Assembly (NCBI RefSeq): GCF_963676065.1
Contig: NZ_OY780933.1
Location: 1,988,001 to 2,052,000 of the forward strand
Direction of reading: 5' to 3'
From: Maridesulfovibrio sp.
GTDB lineage: Bacteria > Desulfobacterota > Desulfovibrionia > Desulfovibrionales > Desulfovibrionaceae
DNA: 64,000 nucleotides
Shown here: positions 35,544 to 45,015 of the stretch, one piece after another
Layout: every line of letters begins with the position of its first letter
Position numbering within the stretch: position 1 is the first letter of the stretch
Notes under the pieces: generated by a model
Told to the model about the DNA's origin: nothing
Databases searched by the model: none
The model's input: the letters and a program-made list of their open reading frames with translations, nothing else
Made by a program: the position numbers and the translations under genes

Positions 35544-38042
35544 ATGCCTGATAAAAATGATTCTGATATATTTGATGTTGAAACGCAGCTTAAGTCGCTT
35601 GCTGAGTCTGAAAATCTTTCCAAGTGGTTGTCTGATATTGATGTTTCCAAGCATATTGCCGATTGGCTGGTAGCCGAGCATGGCTTTAAGCGCTGGCAGG
35701 TAATGGTCGGTTTGAGGCTGATCACGCCTCTGATTCTGGGCTGTGGAAAAGCTGCCGGGAAGATTATGACTGACGTGATGAAGAACAGGCTGATTAGTAA
35801 GATTAATGATTTTGCGTGGGCGAAAGAATTTCTTGATAGACTGGATGACCTCCGCACGAAGACCGGACAGAGAATTCAGGCTGAAGAGGATCTCAAGGGC
35901 AGATTACAAGGGGATATCAATCGTGCCAAGGGTGACAAGCAGTACCGCAAGGAGCTTGCGCTCGATTTGCAGGCTGCTTTCGAACAATTGGATACGCTGG
36001 ATGCTATGCAGGTTGATCTTGATTTTATCAAGGGCCTGCTCAAGCCCCAGCCCCAGTTCAAGAGCGTTTATGAAAGTGATGATGAGCGGTCCCGGTTTAT
36101 TTACCGGTCCCAGTATATTCCTTTCGTCGGTAGAGAGAAGGAACTGGATATGTTGCAGAAGTTCCTTAACAGCGACAAAATGTTTTGCTGGCATGCGCTG
36201 GTAGGGCCCGGCGGTGTAGGCAAAAGCAGGTTGAGCCTTGAGTTTTGTCTGCGTAACGGCGTTGCCTATCGTGCTGGGATTCTCCGTAACCTTAAATTTG
36301 ATTTTGAAAATTGGATTCCCAGCCAGCCGACCTTACTAGTCATCGACTATGGCTCCAAGGATGAAGAACGTTTGAGAGAGATTCTGGGACAGTTGAGTGA
36401 CCGGGATTTTGATTTCGGTGTCAGGGTGCTTGTTCTGGATCGTGACAGTTCCGGGCATAAGATTGGGGATCTTTACGATGATGACGATTTTCGGCATACA
36501 CGTTTTGCTGATTTCCATTACCTTCTGAACAAATCCGATGAAAATGTTGCAAAGGGGATATTGGAGTTTTTTTATTCCGAGGAAGGGAAACAAAAGCCGG
36601 AATCATGGTCGGATCATTTATCGGAATTGCATGAGATTGATGCGTCCATGCGTCCACTTTTTGCCGCATATTATGCCGATGCACGGGCAAAGGGCGGCTG
36701 CGGAAGGGAATATTCACGTAAGTCCCTATTGTATAGCGTTATAAAGAGGGAAGAGAAGAAGTTTTGGACTCCTTGCGGGGTTACTGAGGCGGATAAGGCT
36801 CTGCTAGCCTTAGCAACAATTGTTGATGGAATATCGACTGCGGATGATTTAACGCTGCCGGAGTGCGTTACTTCCTTTAAGAAACTGGCTGAGGATAAAG
36901 ATCGTTTCAAAGCTTTGAATTGCAAAGTTATACAAGATTCAAATGAAACAAAAAAAAATCAAATAATTTCGTCTTGGGAGCCGGACTTAGTCGGTGAGCT
37001 TTTTGTGCTTGAATTTTTGAAAGATGATGAAGACACGGGATTAAATAAATATCGTAGAGATATTTTAAAGACTGCTTGGAGTGCTGCTCCATTTGATACA
37101 GTGAAATTTTTAGACAGGGTCAGGCAGGATTATTTTGACCATGTTAATTTTTCACAACTGTCTGGTAAACCTGATCATTTGAATAAATTATCAGTATATG
37201 CCTGGGCTTTACTGGCGTTTAATCTGATCAATGATTACGTGAAGGCTCAATGCGTTGATAAAGCCCTGTCTCTCTATGCGGATCTGCAATCGCTTGCTTC
37301 TTCTGATCTTTCTACGCCTGATATTGTTTTGCGACAGGCTAAGGGTGCGTTTAATCTGATTAATGCTTACGGGGAGGTTCAAGAGTTTGATAAAGCCCTG
37401 TCTCTCTATGCGGACCTGCAAAAGCTCGCCTCTTCTGATCTTTCTACGCCTGATGTTGTTTTGCTCCAGGCTATGGGGGCGTTTAATCTGATCAATGCTT
37501 ACGTGAAGGCCCAAGAGTTTGATAAGGCCCTGTCTCTCTATGCCGATCTGCAATCGCTTGCTTCTTCTGATCTTTCTACGCCTGATGTTGTTTTGCGACA
37601 AGCTAAGGGGGCGTTTAATCTGATCAATGCTTACGTGAAGGCTCAAGAGTTTGATAAAGCCCTGTCTCTCTATGCGGACCTGCAATCGCTTGCTTCTTCT
37701 GATCTTTCTACGCCTGATATTGTTTTGCCCCAGGCTATGGGGGCGTTTAATCTGATCAATGATTACGGGAAGGTTCAAGAGTTTGATAAGGCCCTGTCTC
37801 TCTATGCCGATCTGCAAAAGCTTGCTTCTTCTGATCTTTCTACGCCTGATGTTGTTTTGGCGCAGGCCAAGGGTGCGGGTAGTTTGTGCCTCCTGTTTCA
37901 GCAAGCAGAACAGCCTGAAAAAGCAGAAGAATATCTTACTATATTCCGGGAAATTTGCAAAAAATACCCGGACAGTCCAGAATTTATGGAACTGTCCGGG
38001 CAGTTTGAATCAATTTTACAAGAATTGAAAACTACTTCTTAG
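35544..38042 (+). CDS. STAND-type P-loop NTPase with five near-identical 44-residue helical repeats
   Basis: 832 residues from the ATG at 35544 (a GTG at 35502 is an alternative; neither has a good ribosome site). The N-terminal region (1-185) is helical and charged with one hydrophobic stretch near 52-72; I do not recognise it as a known effector. The NTPase has VGRE near 194, P-loop GPGGVGKS at 221-228, Walker B LLVIDY at 264-269 and a sensor-like VLVLDRDS, a STAND/NB-ARC-like order. A winged-helix-like linker (about 340-555) leads to five tandem TPR/PPR-like repeats (558-777), then a partial repeat. This layout is that of NLR-like receptors, some of which are anti-phage. It overlaps the convergent cyclase by 11 bases. 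Function in defence is inference. Confidence 0.75.
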   Translation: MPDKNDSDIFDVETQLKSLAESENLSKWLSDIDVSKHIADWLVAEHGFKRWQVMVGLRLITPLILGCGKAAGKIMTDVMKNRLISKINDFAWAKEFLDRLDDLRTKTGQRIQAEEDLKGRLQGDINRAKGDKQYRKELALDLQAAFEQLDTLDAMQVDLDFIKGLLKPQPQFKSVYESDDERSRFIYRSQYIPFVGREKELDMLQKFLNSDKMFCWHALVGPGGVGKSRLSLEFCLRNGVAYRAGILRNLKFDFENWIPSQPTLLVIDYGSKDEERLREILGQLSDRDFDFGVRVLVLDRDSSGHKIGDLYDDDDFRHTRFADFHYLLNKSDENVAKGILEFFYSEEGKQKPESWSDHLSELHEIDASMRPLFAAYYADARAKGGCGREYSRKSLLYSVIKREEKKFWTPCGVTEADKALLALATIVDGISTADDLTLPECVTSFKKLAEDKDRFKALNCKVIQDSNETKKNQIISSWEPDLVGELFVLEFLKDDEDTGLNKYRRDILKTAWSAAPFDTVKFLDRVRQDYFDHVNFSQLSGKPDHLNKLSVYAWALLAFNLINDYVKAQCVDKALSLYADLQSLASSDLSTPDIVLRQAKGAFNLINAYGEVQEFDKALSLYADLQKLASSDLSTPDVVLLQAMGAFNLINAYVKAQEFDKALSLYADLQSLASSDLSTPDVVLRQAKGAFNLINAYVKAQEFDKALSLYADLQSLASSDLSTPDIVLPQAMGAFNLINDYGKVQEFDKALSLYADLQKLASSDLSTPDVVLAQAKGAGSLCLLFQQAEQPEKAEEYLTIFREICKKYPDSPEFMELSGQFESILQELKTTS
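37215..37874 (+). repeat. Five tandem 132-base direct repeats inside the STAND gene
   Basis: Units start at 37215, 37347, 37479, 37611 and 37743, exactly 132 bases (44 codons) apart, with a diverged partial unit from 37875. Each begins AFNLIN and ends QAKG or QAMG. Most bases are identical between units; amino-acid differences fall only at unit positions 7, 9-11, 13-14, 26, 37, 40 and 43. Units 3 and 4 differ only at 37, 40 and 43. This indicates recent unit duplication or conversion. Confidence 0.93.
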
Positions 38043-40392
38043 TCATCCGATAAACCCCGTCCCAGATTTCGCCATCCGGCACCGGGGGATTGATTTTGTG
38101 CTCTTCTGCGCGCTTGATAAATACCTCGCAGGGAGTGTGTTTGGTGTCGGAAAAACGCTCGTATTTATTGGCCTCGGTGTAGATTTCGATGGCCTTGTCC
38201 CAGTTCTGGGCCACGTATTCTTCTCTCGCTTTGGCGAATAGGTCGAAGAGTATTTCTTCGTTTTCGGTCAGGCCGCCTTTCATGGCTACCAGCTCGTAGA
38301 TGCGCACCGGTTCATTTTTGCCGACAACCTGAATGTTATCGATAAGTCTAGCTTCCACTAAATCAATGATTTTGTGGGTTTCTCCGTCTACTTCCACTTC
38401 CTGATCCAGTGTAAAATGGGAAACAGCGGTGAAGATACCGAATTGTTTTGCGCCTTCTTCCAGACGGGCGGCGAGGTTAACCGCGTCCCCCATCATGGTA
38501 TAGTTCATACGCATGGATGAACCCATGTTTCCGACTACTATCTCACCGGAGTTCACACCTATCCTTGTGCGCATATTGTGGACTACTTTGGGCCATTTTT
38601 CGCCCTTGGCCCATTGTTCTTCGGGGAAGTTTTTGGTGTTGCGGTCCGGTTCATCGGGAAGCTGAATTTCATTGGCCCATTTATCCCGGAGTTCCAGACC
38701 GGCCTGCTGCATTTTTACCGCAACCCGGCAGGCTCTCAGGGCGTGGTCCGGTACATCCATAGGCGCTCCGAAAAAGGCTATGATGGCGTCTCCTTCGTAT
38801 TTATCGAGGGTTCCTTTTTCTTCAATGAGGATGTCGGTCATCACCGAGAGGTACTCGTTCAGCAGTTCGACAAGTTGCGATGCGGTCAGCTTTTCCGAGA
38901 AAGTGGAGAAGCTCTGGATGTCGGTGAAGTAGGCTGTTACCTGCCTTGCTTCGCCGCCCAGTTCCGGCATTTCGCGGTTGGAGAACATCTCGTCGATTAG
39001 TTCCGGTGCCAGATAAGATGAAAAGGTCGCTTGCAGGAATTTTTTCTGTCCTTCTTCGCGCCAGAATTTAATCAGCGTCAGCAGGGTGAAGTTCAGGGCC
39101 AGTGCTATGAGTGAATACATGGGCGTGAGGTATGCATCGTATTGCCTGAAAATATGGATTGATCCGTAAACTATGGCGGTGCCGAGACCTGCTATGGGCA
39201 GGATCATCCACAGGGAGCGGGACCACGTAAGCAGAATCATGGAAGCTATGCCCGCCGCAATCACCAGCAGCAACTCCAGCCCCGGTACCCAGTCCGGGTT
39301 GAGAATGAAATTTTTGGCCAGAATATTATCAACGATGGTGGCGTGAACTTCAACTCCCGGATAGTCAGATACAAATGGAGTAACCCTTAAATCGCGTAGT
39401 CCTGCCGCGGAGGTTCCCATGAAAACGATTTTACCCTTGAGTTCTTTTTCTCCTACTTTACCGCTCAGTATGTCCTTGGCACTGTAATATGGAAATTCCT
39501 TCATACCGCCCCGGTAGCGGATCATCATCTGACCTTTGGAGTCCACGGGAATGGTGGTTTTTCCGAGCCTGATGGATTCGATGCCGATGGAGCTGGTTTT
39601 GACAAGGATATTTTTACGTCCGATTGCTTTCATGAGTGTGGCGAGGGCAAGGCTGGGGTACTGCTTTCCATCGTAGGTGATAATCAGGGGGACCCGGCGG
39701 ACTACGCCGTCGTAGTCGGTGATGGTGTTGTAAAATCCGCACAGGGGGGAGGCTTTGGCAAGCACGGGAAGCGGGCAGATAGCATCCAGTGCATTCAGGG
39801 TAAGATATTTGAGTTCCGGTGCTCCTTTGGCGCGTATCTGGGCGATGGATACGGGCTTGGCAAAGCAGGGCAGATCATGCACTGATGGGGCTTTTTCCTG
39901 TTCCAGGAAATCAAAATAGAAGCCGAGTACAAAACGTCCCTGTTTAAGTATGTCGGCGAGGACTTTATCATTGTCCATCAAACCCTTGGGGAGCCCTTTG
40001 AAGTCGACAGTCACCCCCAGTTCCTGACGCAGGCTGTTTCTGATGTTGGCCGGCGAGGTCCGGTCCGGTTCACCGATGAGTATATCAAGCCCGGTGGAGA
40101 GTGCTCCGGCCTGCTGAATTTTTGCCAGAAGCAGGGCCATGCGGTAACGGGGCCACGGCCATTGGCCAAGTTCGGCGAGGCTTTCTTCATCAATATCAAC
40201 AATTACCGGAATGCTGGTCTTCTGGCCCACTGAACTTGAGCGCATGTATTGGTCGTAAATTTTATAATCAACGAACTGTAGGATGGGAGGCTGGAATATA
40301 TACAGGGTCGCAACCAGAATTGAGATCGCCAGTCCGGTAACGATCAGGTATAAGGAGTCTGAGACTGAAATTTTTTTAAGGATACCCAGCAT
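38032..40392 (-). CDS. CHASE2-domain class III adenylate/guanylate cyclase
   Basis: 786 residues. TM1 (about 13-35), an extracytoplasmic CHASE2 sensor (about 40-345, VIVDIDEESLAELGQWPWPR), a three-helix membrane region (about 355-440), then a class III cyclase domain (about 485-690). Metal-binding Asp in YFTDIQSF and Asp in DKYEGDAIIAFFGAP are visible, as are substrate residues in NYTMMGDAVNLAARLE, so activity is likely; base specificity is not certain. A short TPR-like C-terminus (AREEYVAQNWDKAIEIY) follows. It is convergent with the STAND gene, with overlapping stops. Divergent from tolC across an AT-rich 179-base gap. Confidence 0.88.
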   Translation of the reverse strand: MLGILKKISVSDSLYLIVTGLAISILVATLYIFQPPILQFVDYKIYDQYMRSSSVGQKTSIPVIVDIDEESLAELGQWPWPRYRMALLLAKIQQAGALSTGLDILIGEPDRTSPANIRNSLRQELGVTVDFKGLPKGLMDNDKVLADILKQGRFVLGFYFDFLEQEKAPSVHDLPCFAKPVSIAQIRAKGAPELKYLTLNALDAICPLPVLAKASPLCGFYNTITDYDGVVRRVPLIITYDGKQYPSLALATLMKAIGRKNILVKTSSIGIESIRLGKTTIPVDSKGQMMIRYRGGMKEFPYYSAKDILSGKVGEKELKGKIVFMGTSAAGLRDLRVTPFVSDYPGVEVHATIVDNILAKNFILNPDWVPGLELLLVIAAGIASMILLTWSRSLWMILPIAGLGTAIVYGSIHIFRQYDAYLTPMYSLIALALNFTLLTLIKFWREEGQKKFLQATFSSYLAPELIDEMFSNREMPELGGEARQVTAYFTDIQSFSTFSEKLTASQLVELLNEYLSVMTDILIEEKGTLDKYEGDAIIAFFGAPMDVPDHALRACRVAVKMQQAGLELRDKWANEIQLPDEPDRNTKNFPEEQWAKGEKWPKVVHNMRTRIGVNSGEIVVGNMGSSMRMNYTMMGDAVNLAARLEEGAKQFGIFTAVSHFTLDQEVEVDGETHKIIDLVEARLIDNIQVVGKNEPVRIYELVAMKGGLTENEEILFDLFAKAREEYVAQNWDKAIEIYTEANKYERFSDTKHTPCEVFIKRAEEHKINPPVPDGEIWDGVYRMTKK

Positions 40393-40571
40393 TTTTTTCC
40401 CGAAAATAGTTTAAATTGTGTTATATATATTAATGCGAATAATATATATATGTATGAATCATCTGGATTTTTCAATAAAATTTATATATAAAATATAATT
40501 ATGTGTCATAATGAAATAAAATGTGCTGCATCATATTAATATAGTTCTTTTTTTGGGAGGTGATGGTTTTG

Positions 40572-41909
40572 ATGAAGAGGGTAAGCATAATTTTCAGTCT
40601 GGCGACACTTTTGCTGTTTGCGTGTTGCGGAGCTGCCTTTGCGCAGCCGGAGATGGCTTCGATGAATCCGGAGCAGGTTGACGGTGCGCCTTATCTGAAA
40701 AGTATTCTGAATGATCTTCTCTCTACGCATGACCGCATCAAGGCTGCTGAAGCCCGTGTAGAATCTACTGAGCACCTTGTCTCCCAGAGCTGGTCAGGAT
40801 GGACTCCCTCGTTTAATGTTTCGGTCGAGGGCGGACGTGAGGAAATTGACAAGCCCGGCGGCGGAACCAACAAAGGCCGCAACGAAGAACGTATTGAAGC
40901 CAATCAGCTCATATATGATTTCGGCGGGGTCAACAGTAACATCGACAGTACCAAGGCTTTGCTGAATGAATACAAAGCCGTTCTTGAACAGACTCGTCAG
41001 GAATTGCTTATTCAGGGTGTGGAAGCCTATCTCGGCCTTATCCGTGCGCGCGAAACCCTGAAATATGCCGTCCAGTCTGAAGAGAGTATGAAACGTCTTT
41101 CCGGCATGGAAGAAACTCTGGTAAAGCGCGGTGCGGGGTTATCCTACAAGGAACTCCAGATCAAAGCGCAGCTTGCCGGGGCAACTTCATACCGGGTAAC
41201 TGTAGAGCGGTCTCTGCAGACCGCACGCAACCGGTTCAAAGCTGTTTTCGGCTTTCCCGTTACCCAGGCGGAAATAAATAAGATGGTTCCGGTCCATATG
41301 CCGGCTACCTACATGCCCGCTTCACTTGACGATGCCATTGCACAGGCGGAATCTCAGAATCCTCTGCTTATGCAGCTTAAGTTCAGTAAGGAAAGGCTGA
41401 GTCATGACGTAGGTGTTCAGGAAGCGACTCTTTATCCCAGGTTTGATTTTTCCCTTGAAGGTAAGAGAAGGGAACAGGATCAGGGTGCTTCCGGGGTAAG
41501 AATGGAGAATAAAGCTACATTCAAGGTCAGCTACTCCGGTTTTAGCGGCCTTTATGAATATGAAGGCATGCAGGCGGCTAAGTCCAATCTTCGTGAAATC
41601 CGCAAAACCACTTTGGATACCCGGCGTACTGTAGAAGAAAATGTGCGCAATGCATGGCTTGAGCTTATGACCCTGCGCAAGAATGCAGAGCTGTACAGGA
41701 CTCAGGCCAACATCACTGCCGAATTTCTCGAACTTATCAAGAAGAAAAGAGCTACAGGCGAACAGGTCGAACTACTGGATATTCTTGTTGGTGAAAGGGA
41801 TTACTCCACCGCTACCAGCGCCAGCGTAACCGCTGATATTGATAATATTATTTACGCGTATAAGTTGTTGTACGAAATGGGTATGATGAATATTGATGTT
41901 TTCGATTAA
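40572..41909 (+). CDS. TolC-family outer-membrane channel of a type I secretion system
   Basis: 445 residues from the third in-frame start (ATG 40572), which begins a Sec signal (MKRVSIIFSLATLLLFACCGAAFAQ) and is 11 bases from GGGAGG. The mature protein has paired outer-membrane-efflux repeats with long coiled coils, for example QELLIQGVEAYLGLIRARETL and NVRNAWLELMTLRKNAEL, matching the TolC/LapE subgroup. It forms the outer-membrane duct for the ABC and HlyD partners downstream. A terminator-like hairpin follows, so it may be transcribed in excess or separately. Confidence 0.87.
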   Translation: MKRVSIIFSLATLLLFACCGAAFAQPEMASMNPEQVDGAPYLKSILNDLLSTHDRIKAAEARVESTEHLVSQSWSGWTPSFNVSVEGGREEIDKPGGGTNKGRNEERIEANQLIYDFGGVNSNIDSTKALLNEYKAVLEQTRQELLIQGVEAYLGLIRARETLKYAVQSEESMKRLSGMEETLVKRGAGLSYKELQIKAQLAGATSYRVTVERSLQTARNRFKAVFGFPVTQAEINKMVPVHMPATYMPASLDDAIAQAESQNPLLMQLKFSKERLSHDVGVQEATLYPRFDFSLEGKRREQDQGASGVRMENKATFKVSYSGFSGLYEYEGMQAAKSNLREIRKTTLDTRRTVEENVRNAWLELMTLRKNAELYRTQANITAEFLELIKKKRATGEQVELLDILVGERDYSTATSASVTADIDNIIYAYKLLYEMGMMNIDVFD

Positions 41910-41938
41910 GACCAGAACATTATTTCAAAATTCTTTTC

Positions 41939-41972
41939 GAAAATTCCATGTGTGCATGCCCATGGAATTTTC
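41939..41972 (+). terminator. Hairpin after tolC
   Basis: GAAAATTCCATG (41939-41950) pairs with CATGGAATTTTC (41961-41972), followed by TCTTT. Probably a partial terminator within the secretion operon. Confidence 0.65.
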
Positions 41973-42025
41973 TCTTTCCGGGAAATTGATTTTTACATCC
42001 TGAATAAGGATAGGGGACCGATTGT

Positions 42026-43726
42026 ATGAGGGAGCTGCTCAGACGATTATCGTTACATCCATTTCTGGCTTTTGAAATTTGCCTCTCTTCGTTCTTTATT
42101 AATATCCTGTCACTTGCCTCTCCTATCTTTGTTATTCAGGTTCTGAACCGTTATGTAGGGTACGGTTTTGACGGAACCCTGATTACTCTCACGACCGGTG
42201 TTCTCATTGCCGGTGCCTTGAATCACGGCTTTACACTGGTCCGCATGAGGATTGCTTCAGCCATTAACGTGGGACCGGATAGAATGCTTGCCGATACCGT
42301 TCTCGGCTGTCTTGCCCGTGTAAAAATGGCTACTCTCAGCCGTATTCCACCGGCCCGGATTCATGAGCTCATGAGCGGAATTCAGGTGGTGCAGTCCGGG
42401 TATGATGCTTCAGTAATCTGTTCCGTGCTGGATATGCCTTTTTTCATCCTTTTTGTCGGGGCGGTTTTTTTCCTCAGTCCCGTGCTTGCCCTTGTCACTA
42501 TGCTTGCCATCGTCTGCTCCCTGCTTGCGGGCTGGATGAATATGCGGCGCAGCAGGCAGATGAATGATGTAATGCGCGAAGAATCAGTCGTTCACCGGGG
42601 CAATCTTGCCAACGCGATAAGCGGGGCGGACACAGTTCGCGCTTTCGGCGGACGGGCATTCCTGACCGGTATTTTTCACGCACAGATGGAAAAGCTGCAA
42701 CAGATTAAACGGGATATGGTCCACGGCGGAACACGCGGACAGGCCGTTTTGCAAAGTATCTCCATGCTTCTGCGGGTAATGATTTATGCCTTGGGCGCGC
42801 ATGAAGTTGTGGCCGGAAAGATGAGTACAGGCGGGCTGATCGGTGTTTCTATTTTGTCAGGCAAGGCCCTTGCCGTTTCCGCTTCTTTCATGAAATCACG
42901 GATTATGATCGCTCAGGCCGGGCAGATGATGCATTCCCTGCATGAATTTGTCCGCCAGCCTCTTGAATCGGAGACCGGAACCGAATTGAAGAATTACCGG
43001 GGAGCCATTGAAATCAAGGATCTCGGTTTTGCCTATCCCGGTTCCACCGGTCCTCTTTTTGAGGGGCTGGATGTGCGTATTGAGCCGGGAAATATAGTGA
43101 TTGTCACCGGGCATAATGGTGCCGGGAAGACCTCGCTTGTGCGATTGCTGCTTGGACTCATTGAGCCCGGGCGTGGTCAGATTCTGGCCGGTGGAGTGGA
43201 TCTGCGTCAGCTTTCCGCTCCGTGGTGGCGCAGGCAGGTTATGTACCTTCCGCAGGAACCGACTTTTCTTAATGCGACCATCAGGGAAAATATCTGCCTG
43301 AATAATCCGGAAATGGATGACGAGAGACTTAAGCGTGTGGTTGAAATCGCCGGGCTTAAGAAATACCTCGATACCAGTGTTGAGGGGCTGGAAGCGAAAG
43401 TCGTCAACGGAGGTGCTGAGCTTGCTGTGGGTATCAGGCGCAGGCTGGCCCTTGCCCGCGCGCTCTCCGTACAGGGAGCGGTGGCCGTACTGGACGAACC
43501 CGCCGAAGGGTTTGATATTGAAGGCTTGCGGGTCATGGATATGCTTATCCAGAGCATGGCCAAGGCCAAGAAGACTCTAATCATAGTTTCTCAGGATATG
43601 CGTTTGATGCAGCGGGCCGATATTATTATTGATCTGGGCCGAAAACCAAAGCCACAGGTGCTTTTCCCCAAAAAAAAGGCACAGGCCGCAAAAGCTGAAT
43701 CTTCCACAGACGGAGGTGCGCAGTGA
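42026..43726 (+). CDS. Type I secretion ABC transporter (membrane and ATPase domains), atypical ATPase motifs
   Basis: 566 residues. Six predicted membrane helices (about 18-300) and a C-terminal ATPase. Walker A GHNGAGKTS, Q-loop YLPQEPTF and Walker B VLDEPAEGFD with the catalytic Glu are present. The signature, normally LSGGQ, reads LAVGI (GAELAVGIRRRLALARAL) and the H-loop His is replaced by Gln (IVSQDM). There is no N-terminal C39 peptidase domain. It pairs with TolC and HlyD to export an unlinked substrate, possibly an RTX adhesin. AGGGGA precedes the ATG; the stop overlaps the HlyD GTG. Confidence 0.87.
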   Translation: MRELLRRLSLHPFLAFEICLSSFFINILSLASPIFVIQVLNRYVGYGFDGTLITLTTGVLIAGALNHGFTLVRMRIASAINVGPDRMLADTVLGCLARVKMATLSRIPPARIHELMSGIQVVQSGYDASVICSVLDMPFFILFVGAVFFLSPVLALVTMLAIVCSLLAGWMNMRRSRQMNDVMREESVVHRGNLANAISGADTVRAFGGRAFLTGIFHAQMEKLQQIKRDMVHGGTRGQAVLQSISMLLRVMIYALGAHEVVAGKMSTGGLIGVSILSGKALAVSASFMKSRIMIAQAGQMMHSLHEFVRQPLESETGTELKNYRGAIEIKDLGFAYPGSTGPLFEGLDVRIEPGNIVIVTGHNGAGKTSLVRLLLGLIEPGRGQILAGGVDLRQLSAPWWRRQVMYLPQEPTFLNATIRENICLNNPEMDDERLKRVVEIAGLKKYLDTSVEGLEAKVVNGGAELAVGIRRRLALARALSVQGAVAVLDEPAEGFDIEGLRVMDMLIQSMAKAKKTLIIVSQDMRLMQRADIIIDLGRKPKPQVLFPKKKAQAAKAESSTDGGAQ

Positions 43727-45015
43727 GCGGAATGAATAAGGAATATTCCGGTGAAGTAAAGGCTGCCAGCCATTTTTTCCTTTTTTTGTGTGTGGCAATG
43801 TGTCTGCTGTTTTTTGGCTGGGCCTGTTTTTTCAAGCTGGATATAGTAAGTCAGGCTCAGGGTGAGGTTATCCCCAGTTCACGGGTCAAGCCGGTGCAGC
43901 ATCTTGAGGGCGGAATCATAAGGAAGATAAATGTCCGTGAAGGTGAGGCTGTTACAAAAGGTCAGGAGCTGATTGTTCTTGAAGCTACTGCAAGTGATTC
44001 CACAGTGGAGGAACTTGAGGTTCGCGTCACCTCCCTGCGTGTTAATATCGCCCGTCTGGAGGCAGAAGATAAAGAACTTGCCCAACCTAACTATCCAGAA
44101 GACATCAAAGAAAAATTTCCGATCCTGATTAAGCGCTCCCTGAAGCTTTTTCAGACCCGTAAGGCCCGTCTGGAGAGCGATTTACTTTCCGAAAAGGAAA
44201 AAATTAAGCAGCGCGAACAGGATATCAAACAGATTTCGTCCCGGCAGCGCAATTCCCGGCAAAGTTTGAAACTGCTGCGTGAGCAGATCAAGATCAGTGC
44301 CGGATTACTGGAAGACGGATTGACATCCCGCTATAAACATCTCGGTTTTCTCAAGGAGGAGTCAAAGCTTAAAAGCTCCATTGAAGAAGACTCGGCAAAG
44401 CTTGGCAAAGCCCGTTCAGCATTGGCGCAGGCCAAGGCGGAGATCGGAGAAATCAGAAATTCCTATCTGGCGTCAGTACGTGAAGAGTTGCAGGAAGACC
44501 GCAGGGAATTTGATGAGCTTTCGCAGCGGCAGCGCAAATTTGCGGATAACCTCAGCCGGACAGTCATCCGTTCCCCTGTGAATGGTGTTATCAAAACTTT
44601 GTACGTGGTCAGCGTAGGGGAAGTTGTCAGACCCGGTTTGACGATCATGGATATTGTGCCGGCGGGTGATAAACTGGTAATTGAGGCCCGCCTGCCCATC
44701 AGCGATATCGGTTACGTCAAGGATGGGCAGAAGGCGGTGGTAAAGCTGGCTTCAAGCGATGCATCACGCTTTGGAAACATTGACGGTAAAGTGGTTAACA
44801 TCAGCCCTGATGCCGATTCAACTGACCGGGGAGTGACCTACTACCGGGTACGTATCGAGACCGGTAAAGATTATTTCGAGCACGACGGTAACTACTATAA
44901 GCTTTTCCCCGGTATCCGGGTTATAGCGGGCATCCATATCGGAACCCGTTCTGTGATGGAATATATCCTTGAGCCTTTCATGGGTTCAATGAGCTATGCC
45001 ATGAGGGAACGATGA
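43723..45015 (+). CDS. HlyD-family periplasmic adaptor of type I secretion
   Basis: 430 residues. One N-terminal membrane helix (about 15-37), a split lipoyl-like domain (VKPVQHLEGGIIRKINVREGE and later IRSPVNGVIKTLYV), a long coiled coil (about 100-270) and a C-terminal beta-barrel ending with the family block RTGKDY-like, VIAGIHIGTRSVMEYILEPF. It links the inner-membrane ABC protein to TolC. The GTG start overlaps the ABC stop and has GGAGG six bases upstream. The 3' end overlaps the next gene by ATGA. Confidence 0.9.
   Translation: MSGMNKEYSGEVKAASHFFLFLCVAMCLLFFGWACFFKLDIVSQAQGEVIPSSRVKPVQHLEGGIIRKINVREGEAVTKGQELIVLEATASDSTVEELEVRVTSLRVNIARLEAEDKELAQPNYPEDIKEKFPILIKRSLKLFQTRKARLESDLLSEKEKIKQREQDIKQISSRQRNSRQSLKLLREQIKISAGLLEDGLTSRYKHLGFLKEESKLKSSIEEDSAKLGKARSALAQAKAEIGEIRNSYLASVREELQEDRREFDELSQRQRKFADNLSRTVIRSPVNGVIKTLYVVSVGEVVRPGLTIMDIVPAGDKLVIEARLPISDIGYVKDGQKAVVKLASSDASRFGNIDGKVVNISPDADSTDRGVTYYRVRIETGKDYFEHDGNYYKLFPGIRVIAGIHIGTRSVMEYILEPFMGSMSYAMRER

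Noticed and set aside
37215..37874. Regular repeats that might be a CRISPR array
   Set aside because: Unit length is 132 bases without unique spacers, the frame is open throughout and the units encode 44-residue helices.
37209..37904. Open frame on the minus strand across the STAND repeats, rich in Arg and Ile
   Set aside because: It mirrors the 132-bp repeats, lacks a ribosome site and has no sensible fold; a shadow of the plus-strand gene.
40420..40500. AT-rich alternating TA tracts suggesting a replication origin
   Set aside because: No DnaA boxes or origin-linked genes nearby; more simply the divergent cyclase/tolC promoter region.
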